Assembly: GCA_003151275.1 (NCBI GenBank)
Contig: PLXC01000056.1
Location: forward strand, 1 to 35,094
DNA from: Candidatus Melainabacteria bacterium
GTDB taxonomy: Bacteria > Cyanobacteriota > Vampirovibrionia > Obscuribacterales > Obscuribacteraceae
Length of the DNA stretch: 35,094 nt
Direction of reading: 5' to 3'
Shown here piece after piece: positions 1 through 8,573 of this stretch. The notes beneath the pieces were generated by a model. That model did not search any database, was not told the DNA's origin, and worked only from the letters and a program-made list of their open reading frames with translations. Within the stretch, counting starts at the first letter, position 1; each line of letters begins with the position of its first letter. Position numbers and translations under genes: made by a program.

Positions 1-368
1 CATTGAAAAAACTTGAATTCGTAAACGTCAGCTCCACACGTTTGACGAACGATGGTATCAAGTTCATTGCTAATTGCAGCGGATTAAAGGGCCTTCGAGC
101 ATTCAACGATCCTATCGATGATGGCTGCATTGATGATTTGAAAAAGCTAAAGTATCTTAACTACCTCGACCTGGCGGGTACACAGATCACCATTCGTGGT
201 ATCAGACGCCTCAAAGGACTGCCTCTAACAAGACTGGTTCTTCCAATGAGCGCTGGTACAGTGCATGATCCTGAACTTTCTAAACTCTTCCCGGGTATTT
301 TTATTCAACACGCTGGTCCGAAGCGGGTTTCCAAAGACGACCTAGAATTGTTCGCACCCGTGCATTGA
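1..368 (+). CDS. Leucine-rich repeat protein, C-terminal fragment
   Basis: The reading frame is already open at the window edge (codon phase starts at base 3) and ends with TGA at 366-368, so this is the 3' end of a longer gene. The visible 121 residues show two to three leucine-rich repeats with the pattern 'L..LdLagTqIt..Gi..Lkgl', followed by a non-repeat tail. Repeats of this shape usually sit at the C-terminus of protein kinases or stand-alone LRR scaffolds and bind protein partners. Which type applies here cannot be told because the N-terminal part is missing. The TTG at base 3 is only the first possible start codon in the window and is not a credible start. A repeat protein is well supported; its function is not. 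Confidence 0.75.
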   Translation, partial: LKKLEFVNVSSTRLTNDGIKFIANCSGLKGLRAFNDPIDDGCIDDLKKLKYLNYLDLAGTQITIRGIRRLKGLPLTRLVLPMSAGTVHDPELSKLFPGIFIQHAGPKRVSKDDLELFAPVH

Positions 369-443
369 TGCGTCACGAGCGTGTCACGAGAGTGTGGCAT
401 TATAAATTCCTCGACCGTGACCCCGGCGAATCCCGTATCTAAG

Positions 444-459
444 AGTTGCTTCGGCAACT
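444..459 (+). other. Perfect stem-loop with UUCG tetraloop in a gene leader
   Basis: AGTTGC, loop TTCG, GCAACT: a six-base-pair stem closed by C-G around the very stable cUUCGg tetraloop, with one possible further G-U pair. It lies between the stop of the LRR gene and the ATG at 483. No T-run follows, so it does not look like a complete intrinsic terminator. It could protect an RNA 3' end or influence translation of the small gene downstream. Confidence 0.45.
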
Positions 460-482
460 TGGTCTTCGAGGTGTTAAAAATT

Positions 483-737
483 ATGGCTGGCGATCAAATC
501 ACTGCACAAACAGACAAAGCTTGCCCTGCTCCAACTTTCTGGGAGCATGTCGGACAAACACTTCATCTCACGGATAAGTCTTGCAATCAAGCCGTCGAAG
601 CGATGAAGTCGCAACCCAATTCCAACGCCGAAAAGCAAGTACCGAATTTGTTGATTGAGGGAGTCGAAGCGGCGAAGCGTCAGGGACACAGTGGCACCAT
701 AAATAAGCAAGAAGCTGAAATGCTGAAAGAGATATAA
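483..737 (+). CDS. Small hypothetical protein, 84 aa
   Basis: I do not recognise this protein. The frame is open from 381, but the ATG at 483 is preferred because GAGGTG (468-473) sits nine bases upstream; no ribosome binding site precedes 381. The product is short, polar and soluble-looking, starts MAGDQITAQTDK, and has two cysteines, no signal peptide and no membrane segment. The C-terminal half is predicted helical with alternating Glu and Lys. It is followed 42 bases later by a secreted protein on the same strand, so the two may be co-transcribed. Its reality rests on the ribosome binding site and tight packing, not on homology. Confidence 0.45.
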   Translation: MAGDQITAQTDKACPAPTFWEHVGQTLHLTDKSCNQAVEAMKSQPNSNAEKQVPNLLIEGVEAAKRQGHSGTINKQEAEMLKEI

Positions 738-779
738 CAGCCATTAATAGAATATGGGCTGCAGGCATTTGGAGGCGCT

Positions 780-1151
780 ATGGATCTACGGCGAAACCTG
801 CTGCTGATATTTATAGGCGCAGCCACATGCTGCCCCGGCTATGCAGCCGATCAAGAGTTCACAACGTTTTGGGCAGGATTTAAAGAAGCAATTCGAAAGA
901 ATGACAAAAACGCAATCGCGGATATGACCAAGTTGCCATTTGTTTTCAACAACAAACAACTTAAGCGTGCCGAGTTTATCGCACAGGCAAATGTTATTTT
1001 TCCGGCTGAAACAAGGAAGTACATTTTACGTGCGGAAGAACCAGCTGGTTATAAAAATTGTTATGGCATCTCTTGCGGAGTGGATGTTTACCTCTTCACA
1101 AAGGAAAATGGCAAATACAAATTTACTGAAATAGGCCCAGAATCAGAGTGA
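780..1151 (+). CDS. Small secreted protein, 123 aa
   Basis: The ATG at 780 is preceded by GGAGG five bases upstream, so the start is firm. The N-terminus is a classical signal peptide: basic MDLRR, a hydrophobic core, and a likely cleavage after GYAA just before DQEFTTFW. The mature part is about 100 residues and begins with a helical segment (FWAGFKEAIRKNDKNAIADM). Pattern and length resemble small alpha+beta NTF2-like exported domains in which a helix is followed by a sheet, but this is only a resemblance. A cysteine pair (NCYGISC) near the C-terminus could form a disulfide after export. It converges on the glycine-zipper gene, 42 bases away. Function unknown. Confidence 0.7.
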   Translation: MDLRRNLLLIFIGAATCCPGYAADQEFTTFWAGFKEAIRKNDKNAIADMTKLPFVFNNKQLKRAEFIAQANVIFPAETRKYILRAEEPAGYKNCYGISCGVDVYLFTKENGKYKFTEIGPESE

Positions 1152-1193
1152 CTTAGGACGGACCTAATTGATTTTCACACAGAATGACTATGC

Positions 1194-1664
1194 CTAGCGT
1201 AGATTCTTAAACAGTCCAACGCCCAGGCCAACAGCACCGCCGATGGCGGCACCCTGGAAAGCACGACTTCCGCCTCTGCCTCCTGCCCATCCAACACCTA
1301 GACCGGCTGTCGTGCCAGTAGCAACGTCTCTCATGATTGGATGACGTTTAAGTGTGCGGCTCGATCTGATCAGACCGACACCGGCCCCGGTGCCTGCACC
1401 GATTGCGGCACCGCGCACGACACCATGACCAGTTAAGCCGCCCACTAGCGCACCGCCGGCAGCGCCCACTCCTCCGCCGATTGCTGCTGCTTTGACTTTA
1501 GGATGTCTTTGCCAATAGGTTCCCTGTTGCACGTGATTACGTACACGCACTCTTGTGGCAGTAGCGTTGTAGTAAGCATCCGCTTGCAAAGCCGTGGAAA
1601 CTTGGAGCGCGCACACGAGTGATAGTACCGTCCCGACGCCTTTCGCATTTCTGTTCAACATCAT
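1194..1664 (-). CDS. Secreted glycine-zipper protein, 156 aa
   Basis: An N-terminal signal peptide (hydrophobic core GVGTVLSLVCALQV, likely cleavage after ALQADA) is followed by a short basic stretch. Two blocks of small-residue repeats then follow (AAAIGGGVGAAGGALVGGLTGHG, and later FQGAAIGGAVGLGVGLF), spaced as GxxxG/AxxxG glycine zippers. Such segments pack tightly as paired helices in outer-membrane or envelope proteins. The frame could begin at a GTG at 1670, but the ATG at 1664 has TGAGG five bases upstream and is preferred. It probably acts in the cell envelope; a precise role is unknown. The glycine-rich sequence makes family assignment by similarity unreliable. Confidence 0.75.
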   Translation of the reverse strand: MMLNRNAKGVGTVLSLVCALQVSTALQADAYYNATATRVRVRNHVQQGTYWQRHPKVKAAAIGGGVGAAGGALVGGLTGHGVVRGAAIGAGTGAGVGLIRSSRTLKRHPIMRDVATGTTAGLGVGWAGGRGGSRAFQGAAIGGAVGLGVGLFKNLR

Positions 1665-1777
1665 CTTCACCTCAGCCGATCGCTGCGCTAGTGTATGGCA
1701 TTCCTTCTACGTAGCTCGACAGAAGGAGTTAATATATCGCCAGACGACCAAACTATCCCAACAGTTCCCCGAGAAGG

Positions 1778-4700
1778 TCATGGAGTGGGGCTATATGCTT
1801 CCAGTATCTCTTTGCAATAGGCTTGCACATTCTCATAGATGCTGTGTAGCTGCATGTATAAGGTCGGCGACAAATCCCAATTTTCAGCGAGCGCAGCCTG
1901 TTCGATCTCTTTACAAAGCGCAGACATATCTGTCGAACCCATGGAACCGCACGATCCTTTAAGCTCGTGGGCTGAGGACTTTAGCTTCGCCGAGTCTTTC
2001 GCGGTGATGGCGTCATAAATGCGAGCCAGGAGAGTATCCGTAGAAGAAGTGAACACGCCGATAAGTTCAATGGCACCATCTTCTCCGCAAGTGTCGCGTA
2101 AAGACTCGAAGTTCAGTAAACCAGTTTCTGGTTGGCGGGCATTGCCACCATTGATAATATCAGTCTTAACCGAGGTGATTGGCTGAACACCGCGCCAGGC
2201 AGCGCTATCTGTCTTAAACCAACGCACCAATACCTCTTTCAATTTGGCTGCGGTGACTGGTTTGCTAACATAGTCATCCATACCAGAAGCGATACATTTT
2301 TCACGATCACCTTGCATCGCGTGAGCGGTCATTGCAATGATCGGAATGTGCCGGCCAGTTAATGCCTCGGCCCTTCGAATGGCACCGGTAGCTTCAAACC
2401 CATCCATTTCAGGCATTTGGCAGTCCATAAGAATAAGAGAATAGGGAGTGTGATTGAGCACTTCCACAGCTTCGAGTCCATTGCCGACTACGTGTGCAGA
2501 AAATCCCAATTCCTTCAGAAGCATCAAGGCAACTTTCTGATTGACGGGGTTATCCTCTGCGACAAGGACCATGCCAGTCTTTTGGAAGACGGACATCTCG
2601 GCTGTGGTATTCAATCTAGGCGGCATGTACGTTGAAGCAGTTGCTTTGGATGCGTCGGTTGAAGCATTCAAAACGAGAGCAATGCAGTCAAGCAGCCTGG
2701 ATTGTTTGAGCGGTTTAATCAGGTATGCCGAGAAGCCGGCTTCGAGCGCGCCTTCACCAAGCCTGCCTTTGTCTTCGGAAGTACACAAAATCAATTTGGT
2801 TTTACTCAAAACAGGATCAGCTTGTAGCGCGCGCAAAAATTCCATGCCGGCCATGTCCGGCATCACCAATTCAACGATCGCCAAGTCAAAGGGATCACCA
2901 GCTTCAGAGGCAATCCTAAGCGCATTCATAGCCGCATCCAGTGATGGCACAGCCTGGCATCGCATGCCCCAACTCGATGTATAGTCCTGAATTATTTTGG
3001 CGGTGCCCTCTAACGCATCAACAATCAAAACTTTTGTATGTTCCAGATCAAACTTGTCGAGGTCAATTGGTTGCTCAGGCTCAACGTGGGAACGATCGAG
3101 CGGAACAGAGAACCAGAACGTCGATCCCTTGCCTTCCGTACTACGGACGCCAATTCTGCCGCCAAGCAATTCGACTAACAACTTTGCGATCGACAAGCCA
3201 AGACCGGTGCCACCATATCGACGCGTAATTGATCCGTCCGCTTGAGTGAATGGTTGAAACAGCCGATATACTGCTTCTTGCGGCATGCCAATGCCTGTGT
3301 CCTGTACAGAGAAGCGAACCCGGCAACGCTTTTCGTCAATCACGTCCAGCGTCGCTTGTACCACAACTTCACCGCCTTCGGTGAACTTAATGGCATTGGA
3401 CAACAGATTTAAAAGAATCTGGCGCAGACGTCCTGGGTCACCGCGTAGCGAAGCTGGCACATCAGGCGCTACGTACGTCATCAAAGAAAGCTTCTTCTGC
3501 CTGGCTTGATCAGCAATAAGTTCTGCTGTGCCCTCAACAACATGCAACAGTTCAAAGTCAACGATTTCCAGCTCCAACTTACCGGCTTCGATCTTAGAAA
3601 AATCGAGGATGTCATTGATGATATCCAAAAGCGACTTTGCGGAATCCTGAATGATATTGGCAATTTCCACCTGCTCATCATTCAAGCGCGTTCGCATCAA
3701 CATGTCACTCATACTGATCACACCGTTAATAGGTGTTCTGATTTCATGGCTCATGTTGGCAAGAAATACGGACTTAAATCGAGACGCTTCCAGCGCTTGG
3801 TCACGAGCTTGTTCCAGCTTAGACGCAAGTGACTTCAACTCTCGGTTTGCATTAGCCAGCTCGATAACACGTTTTTCCAGAGCTTCGTTAAGGCGCTCGA
3901 TTTGCTCTTGTGCACGCTTACGCTGCTGCACACTGCGCAACAGAGAGCGCACACGAGTGACCAGTTCAGCGGGATGAAAAGGCTTGAAGAGATACTCGTC
4001 TGCGCCTGCTTCCCACCCCAGGAGCATTGCTTCGCGCTGCGTCAATGGAGTGAGCAGAACAACGGGAATAACCGAGGTCTCAGATCTGGATTTCACCTCA
4101 CGGCACAAACTCAATCCATCTCTTTTAGGCAACATCACTGCTGCCAATATCAAGTCCGGATGCCATTCCTCAACAAGCGCAAGCGCCTGCTCACCGTCGC
4201 CTGCAAGCTTCGTCATGCACATATCGTTGAGCAGTCCCTGGATATAAGACGCTAGTTCAGCGTTGTTCTCTGCGATCAGCACACGTGGCAATTGTCTGTT
4301 CGCTTCACGCTTTGTCTGGTAGGGTGCCAGCGTGACCGCCTGAACTGAAGATACTTCCACCTTCGGAAGCAACGTTTGCGGCAGAGCAGTCAGGGGTGCC
4401 AAAACATCAACCGTGAACAAACTTCCTTGCCCTGTGCCGCTCCGCACAGACACGGTACCGGCAAGCAAATCGGCATACTTCTTAACGAGAGCGAGACCAA
4501 GACCAACACCTTCCATGTGACGAGAAGAGACTTCGTTTAACTGTTTGAATTCCTGAAATAAAGACTTCAGTGTTTCGTCAGGAATGCCGACACCAGTATC
4601 TGATACCGACAGTATCAATCTCTCATTCTCATGACTTAGTGAGACCTTGACCTGTCCTCCGGACATGGTGAACTTCACCGCATTTGATATCAGGTTGGAA

Positions 4701-5275
4701 ACGATACGTTCATATAAGTATCGATCGATGTTGACTAAAAGATTTGCAGATTGAGGGTCATAGGTCAGGCTGATGTTTCTCGACGCGATTATGGATTGAA
4801 AGTCAGATACTACAGCGCCAGTTAAAACAGCTACGTCAACGGGTTGCCTGCTCACTTGAACTGAGCCTGACTCGGCATTCGAAAAATCAAGCAGCCCTGA
4901 TACCATTTGCAGCAATCGCACTGAGTTGTTGTGAATTGTTCTCAGAAGAGCATTTTGGTCGTCGGTAAGGGAACCGTGGTTGCCCATGAGCAATGATTCA
5001 AGGGGAGCGAGGATAAGCGTTAGCGGAGTACGCAGTTCGGTCGATACATTGGCGAGCAACGTGGTTCTGCGATCGGATGGGTTTTGCTTTGCTTTCTTGT
5101 CTTCTCCACCAAGAAAGCCCGCCTTAAGTTCTTTTGTACTCTCCGTCTTAGATGGCAGTTTATCAATCGATTTACTATTTTCACCAAAGAAGCCAGAACC
5201 GCTCTTAGAACCGTTTTTAGACGGAGAGCTTAGCCCTCGCAAAATCTTAAGCGAACTCTTGATAAACCTGCGCAT
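1778..5275 (-). CDS. Hybrid sensor kinase: two kinase cores, three receivers, HPt
   Basis: A 1165-residue soluble protein with no signal or membrane segment. Domains in order: low-complexity Ser/Lys N-terminus (1-65); HisKA-like segment with H-box STELRTPL, where Thr79 replaces the phospho-His; HATPase 1 with N-box and GVGIP/GVGLGLA motifs intact (about 175-295); REC1 (330-447) with Ala379 where Asp is expected; coiled coil (450-500); HisKA 2 with a normal SHEIRTPI box (His510); HATPase 2 (612-728) with DTGIGMP and GGTGLGLSI; REC2 (748-870) with Glu802 in place of Asp; REC3 (902-1022) with normal LMDCQMPEMDG (Asp951); HPt (1060-1150) with AHELKGS (His1103). The expected relay is His510 to Asp951 to His1103 and then an external receiver. 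The ATG at 5275 is preferred (GGTGG six bases upstream); a TTG at 5281 is the alternative. No response regulator gene is adjacent. Confidence 0.93.
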   Translation of the reverse strand: MRRFIKSSLKILRGLSSPSKNGSKSGSGFFGENSKSIDKLPSKTESTKELKAGFLGGEDKKAKQNPSDRRTTLLANVSTELRTPLTLILAPLESLLMGNHGSLTDDQNALLRTIHNNSVRLLQMVSGLLDFSNAESGSVQVSRQPVDVAVLTGAVVSDFQSIIASRNISLTYDPQSANLLVNIDRYLYERIVSNLISNAVKFTMSGGQVKVSLSHENERLILSVSDTGVGIPDETLKSLFQEFKQLNEVSSRHMEGVGLGLALVKKYADLLAGTVSVRSGTGQGSLFTVDVLAPLTALPQTLLPKVEVSSVQAVTLAPYQTKREANRQLPRVLIAENNAELASYIQGLLNDMCMTKLAGDGEQALALVEEWHPDLILAAVMLPKRDGLSLCREVKSRSETSVIPVVLLTPLTQREAMLLGWEAGADEYLFKPFHPAELVTRVRSLLRSVQQRKRAQEQIERLNEALEKRVIELANANRELKSLASKLEQARDQALEASRFKSVFLANMSHEIRTPINGVISMSDMLMRTRLNDEQVEIANIIQDSAKSLLDIINDILDFSKIEAGKLELEIVDFELLHVVEGTAELIADQARQKKLSLMTYVAPDVPASLRGDPGRLRQILLNLLSNAIKFTEGGEVVVQATLDVIDEKRCRVRFSVQDTGIGMPQEAVYRLFQPFTQADGSITRRYGGTGLGLSIAKLLVELLGGRIGVRSTEGKGSTFWFSVPLDRSHVEPEQPIDLDKFDLEHTKVLIVDALEGTAKIIQDYTSSWGMRCQAVPSLDAAMNALRIASEAGDPFDLAIVELVMPDMAGMEFLRALQADPVLSKTKLILCTSEDKGRLGEGALEAGFSAYLIKPLKQSRLLDCIALVLNASTDASKATASTYMPPRLNTTAEMSVFQKTGMVLVAEDNPVNQKVALMLLKELGFSAHVVGNGLEAVEVLNHTPYSLILMDCQMPEMDGFEATGAIRRAEALTGRHIPIIAMTAHAMQGDREKCIASGMDDYVSKPVTAAKLKEVLVRWFKTDSAAWRGVQPITSVKTDIINGGNARQPETGLLNFESLRDTCGEDGAIELIGVFTSSTDTLLARIYDAITAKDSAKLKSSAHELKGSCGSMGSTDMSALCKEIEQAALAENWDLSPTLYMQLHSIYENVQAYCKEILEAYSPTP

Positions 5276-5639
5276 TCGCAACCACCGTTCGTAGGTAGGT
5301 ATGGTTGAAAGCCGACGCTTTAATACGGACTAGTAACCATTTTCATTATGCCTGAACAAATCTCGATTCGACTCTAAGTAAGGGGATAAATAAACACTCA
5401 AACTTATGAATAATTACTTTCACCCAAAAACTGGATCGCTCTCAACTACACCCATTATCACCACATTCGGTACCGCGCAGACGAGAATTCCATCTCGTAT
5501 CTCAGACTATTATACTACGCCAAAATTCAAGCCACCTGAAATCGAGCCCTTCAAGAGCGCCAACTGAGTATCGATACAAGAATGACCAGCTTCCCTAAAA
5601 AGGCAACCAAAGCCGGCAAAATGTAGATGTTAACGAGGG
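5276..5639. promoter_or_regulatory. Intergenic region upstream of the hybrid kinase
   Basis: This 364-base gap separates two minus-strand genes. On the minus strand there is a perfect TATAAT (plus-strand 5509-5514) without a convincing -35 box. Seven to twenty bases downstream of it lies an inverted repeat, ACGAGA-N6-TCTCGT (5481-5498), placed where a repressor would cover the start of transcription. Close to the stop of the TPR gene a weak GGC/GCC hairpin precedes a short T-run on the minus strand, possibly a poor terminator. No open frame of note was seen. Confidence 0.3.
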
Positions 5640-7742
5640 CTACAGTGTGGACAGACGTTGAAACAAGCTCGGTCGAGGCTGACTAGCAGATTGTTCTGCT
5701 TTTAACGCTTTAGTCTCTAACTTCGCCACTCGCTTTTGCAGTTTATCTTGCGTCGCAGCCGGCACCCCAGGCGCTAACTCCAGGTAGGCTTTGTACTGAG
5801 CAATAGTCTCTCTGATCGTCTTACTAGTCTGCTCGGGCAACTTTTCTATGGTCTGGGCCAGAAACAGATGGGTATCTGCAACCCGCGGATCCTGATAAGC
5901 AGACAATTTGTATTTGTCTATGGCGCTGGCGAGTTGACGTCTGCGAGAAAGATCATTAGCCAAATTCAAATTCTGCTTAGCTTCCTCGCGAGCTTTAAAG
6001 ATGAGATCCATACCTCTGTTTGCGTGTTCCGCCTGTCCCACAAAACCTGAGGCGCGCTTGTACGCTAATTCAGCAGACGGCAAATCCTTGATGATTAATG
6101 CCAGGTCTCCGATAGCAAACAACTGCGCTGGATTGCTAGTCGAATTTATCGCCTTGATCATCTGGTCTGCTGCTTCGTTGTATTTTCCCTGTGCCATGAG
6201 AGTCTCAGCAAACGACGGGCGCTCAGCATCAGTTTGAGGTAGTGGCAGCTTCGAAATACCGAGGGGCTGACCAGACAGAGCACGAAGTTTGGCTTCCACC
6301 AATCTGAGTTGAACGTTTGTTGGATTCAACTTAATCGCTCTTTGAATTAAAATATTTGCTTGTCCATAATCATTTGAAGCGAAATATGCACCGGATGATT
6401 CTTTCTGTGCCTTTAAGTAAAGCGCCCTGGTCAGACCTTCGACAGGCGCAGCTGTACTGGGAGCAGCAGCGGCTGCCAGTTCGAAATTTTTGATCGCATC
6501 ATCAAATTTATCAATGCGCAAACTGTCGTTTGCAATTCGGGCGAGCAACTCAGGTTCATTTGGCATAACTTCCAAACCGGAATGTAATTCAGCGATTGCC
6601 ATTTCCATATCACCTCTAGATTCGGCAACACCGGCTATGCTCAAGTAGGGGGCGGCATTTTCAGGCTTGATCCGAATCGCCTCCTTGAATTCTTTGACCG
6701 CCGCGACGGTATTTCCCTGGGCCTCATACACTTTGCCTAGCAATTGATGGACAGGCGAGCTATTTGGATTCTGATAAAGTGAAATGTTCAACTCAGCGAC
6801 AGCAGCCTCAAGTCGAATCTGTTTGAAAGCCACCTGAGCCATACCAAAATGTGCTGTCGAATTGCCAGAATTAATAGAGATAGCTTTCTTAAGACTCTCA
6901 GTTGCTTCGCTCAGTTTGTTCTGCAGCACCTGAACCAGACCAAGTTGAGCATAAGCATTTGAATAATGGGGATCTAGTTTGATCGCACCGAGAAACGCTT
7001 GAGCAGCTCGTTCAGTCCGACCTTCTTCCTTGTAAACACGACCGAGCAAATAGTGTGCTTCTACAACACGCGGATCAGCGTCCAGCGCTAGATTGCACTC
7101 TCGACCGGCGTCCTTTAGGAGAGCAGCACGGCTTTTGATCACTGTGTTGTTCGACGATTGTAGTCTGTTGAGCATCACCATCGCCTTACCGCAATGAGCG
7201 ACGGGGTTGTTCGGATCTAGGACCAGGAGCTTATCGAATTGCTCGTCAGCCGCGTCAAGCTTGAACTGGCGTCCCAGCGCCATTCCCAACCCAGCAAGGG
7301 CATCAGGATCCTTGGAATTTGTGTTCAAAACTGCTTTGTATATGTCAGCTGCTTCTGAATATTTGCCGTCCACCATTAAATCAGCGGCCGTCATCAGTTC
7401 TTTCCGAACCGACGCGCGCAATTCTGCAGTCGATGCCGGAGCAGTCTCTGCCGGAAGGGCATCAGCAGAGGTAGAGGCAGGAGCAGGAGCAGGAGCAGGC
7501 CCCGGCGCAGGCGTCGATGCGGTCGCCGCGCTTGAATCTTGCGCAAACACGGCAAGTGGCGAAGTTATCAAGCACGCGGTCGAAACTGCAAGAACCAGCC
7601 CGAAGAAGCAGGGAACATGGCGAAGTCCTATGCTAAGGGCTCCAAGAACAGGCGAGTGGCTGGCCATTTGAGCCGAGTGCCGCGCCGGCCTGGGCTGGGC
7701 GCGTTGGCTATCCTCGGACGACGCGGAACGTGTGGGGATCAT
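5640..7742 (-). CDS. Exported or anchored TPR repeat protein, 700 aa
   Basis: The start at 7742 is chosen because AGAGG lies five bases upstream; the longer TTG frame from 7766 lacks a site. After a basic, Arg-rich 40-residue leader comes one hydrophobic stretch (about CFFGLVLAVSTACLITSPLAVFA) ending in a plausible AQ cleavage site. A Pro-Ala linker (about residues 75-90) coded by short DNA repeats follows. About ten tetratricopeptide repeats occupy residues 105-470 (for example ALAGLGMALGRQFKLDAADEQF and AHYLLGRVYKEEGRTERAAQAF). A second helical block with more TPR-like repeats runs to the C-terminus. TPR arrays bind proteins and assemble complexes; the signal puts this one outside the cytoplasm or anchored in the membrane. 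The n-region is unusually long for a signal peptide, so an uncleaved anchor is possible. Confidence 0.88.
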   Translation of the reverse strand: MIPTRSASSEDSQRAQPRPARHSAQMASHSPVLGALSIGLRHVPCFFGLVLAVSTACLITSPLAVFAQDSSAATASTPAPGPAPAPAPASTSADALPAETAPASTAELRASVRKELMTAADLMVDGKYSEAADIYKAVLNTNSKDPDALAGLGMALGRQFKLDAADEQFDKLLVLDPNNPVAHCGKAMVMLNRLQSSNNTVIKSRAALLKDAGRECNLALDADPRVVEAHYLLGRVYKEEGRTERAAQAFLGAIKLDPHYSNAYAQLGLVQVLQNKLSEATESLKKAISINSGNSTAHFGMAQVAFKQIRLEAAVAELNISLYQNPNSSPVHQLLGKVYEAQGNTVAAVKEFKEAIRIKPENAAPYLSIAGVAESRGDMEMAIAELHSGLEVMPNEPELLARIANDSLRIDKFDDAIKNFELAAAAAPSTAAPVEGLTRALYLKAQKESSGAYFASNDYGQANILIQRAIKLNPTNVQLRLVEAKLRALSGQPLGISKLPLPQTDAERPSFAETLMAQGKYNEAADQMIKAINSTSNPAQLFAIGDLALIIKDLPSAELAYKRASGFVGQAEHANRGMDLIFKAREEAKQNLNLANDLSRRRQLASAIDKYKLSAYQDPRVADTHLFLAQTIEKLPEQTSKTIRETIAQYKAYLELAPGVPAATQDKLQKRVAKLETKALKAEQSASQPRPSLFQRLSTL

Positions 7743-8104
7743 GTTGCCTCTTTCCGACAGTAACAATAGTAATGGTAGTCGGATCGACGCTGCTGTTGAG
7801 TCGAAGTTCCTAAACGCACATTACGCTTCTTAAAGGATCAAGCACTGGTACCGATTTAGCCGATTTAGATTAACTCAAATAGTGGTTAGCGTCTAACAAG
7901 CTGACATCAATAACGGCAAATTCTGTCTACATTCATTTGTGAATCGAATACACAAATTGCGCACAAACACTGCATAAGATAATGATTCGACCTTTGTTGA
8001 GACGGTCAACGCCCGGTAGTACAGAAGTCGACAGACAATTTATTGGCACCAAGCCTCTATTTTCGGATTCCTAAGTAACCCATCAAACGGCCAGGTAAAA
8101 AGTA
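7743..8104. promoter_or_regulatory. Divergent intergenic region
   Basis: This 362-base gap lies between the divergent TPR gene and the zinc-ribbon gene, so it must hold promoters for both. On the plus strand TTGCGC and GATAAT (about 7957-7983) form a weak promoter with a short 15-base spacer, which would leave a leader of about 115 bases before 8105. A direct repeat CGATTTAG occurs twice in a row at about 7852-7868. I see no small gene here. Confidence 0.3.
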
Positions 8105-8443
8105 ATGGAAAAATCTTGCACAGTTGATAAGGATTTGACATGCCGCGACTGTCGATCCACATTTGTGTTCTCCGGGGCGGAACAGGATTTTTTCAAAGAG
8201 AAGGGCCTTAGTAACGAACCGAAGAGATGTCCAAATTGCCGACTACTTTCCCGCAGTCAACGCCCGGGGAGCGTCGTGCAACAAACCGCAGAAGTTCCGT
8301 GCAGCAGCTGTGAACGTCTAACACGTGTGCCGTTTTTGCCCAACGGTCACAAACCAGTTTTGTGCAACACATGTTTTTATTCCAAGAAAGAGAATATGCC
8401 TGTCCCCGCCAGCGAAGACCATGTAATGTCAGCCTCGCGCTAG
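8105..8443 (+). CDS. Double zinc-ribbon protein, 112 aa
   Basis: Four CxxC knuckles are arranged as two zinc sites: Cys13/Cys16 with Cys42/Cys45, and Cys66/Cys69 with Cys87/Cys90. The first unit (LTCRDCRSTFVFSGAEQDFFKEKG..EPKRCPNCR) matches the small 'probable zinc-ribbon' family found widely in bacteria. The second (CSSCERLTRVPFLPNGHKPVLCNTCF) matches the ribbon that often follows it, with the typical PV.C..CF ending. Proteins of this kind are cytoplasmic and suspected to bind nucleic acid or partner proteins; no reaction is known. The ATG at 8105 has an AGG nine bases upstream. The gene is monocistronic, being closed by the terminator at 8467. Confidence 0.85.
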   Translation: MEKSCTVDKDLTCRDCRSTFVFSGAEQDFFKEKGLSNEPKRCPNCRLLSRSQRPGSVVQQTAEVPCSSCERLTRVPFLPNGHKPVLCNTCFYSKKENMPVPASEDHVMSASR

Positions 8444-8466
8444 AACAAAATTTTAACTGTGATGTG

Positions 8467-8497
8467 AACGGCGGTGTGCGATCACCGCCGTTTTTAT
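8467..8497 (+). terminator. Strong intrinsic terminator after the zinc-ribbon gene
   Basis: A GC-rich stem AACGGCGGTG pairs perfectly with CACCGCCGTT around the six-base loop TGCGAT. It is followed at once by five T and an A/T-rich tail. It lies 24 bases after the stop of the zinc-ribbon gene and separates that gene from the ligase pair. Confidence 0.93.
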
Positions 8498-8573
8498 TGT
8501 CTAATGTAATATGCTTTCGACTGGCACCGCTGTGCCTCTTTTTCGTCTGGATCAGGAACCGCAGGAGAATCCA

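Noticed and set aside
1153..1175. TTAGG/CCTAA hairpin followed by a short T-run as a terminator
   Set aside because: The stem is only five base pairs, mostly A/T, and the T-run is broken. It is too weak to call, although it lies between convergent genes.
2541..2984. 147-codon plus-strand frame and others like it within 1800-4260
   Set aside because: All are antisense to conserved receiver and kinase domains of the hybrid kinase, whose motifs clearly define the coding strand.
7477..7500. GGAGCA simple repeat as a possible mobile or CRISPR-like repeat
   Set aside because: It is a short in-frame microsatellite coding for Pro-Ala in the TPR protein, with no spacers.
7207..7671. 154-codon plus-strand frame rich in Ala/Gly/Ser
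   Set aside because: It is antisense to the 5' part of the TPR gene, and its low complexity comes from the Pro-Ala linker DNA.
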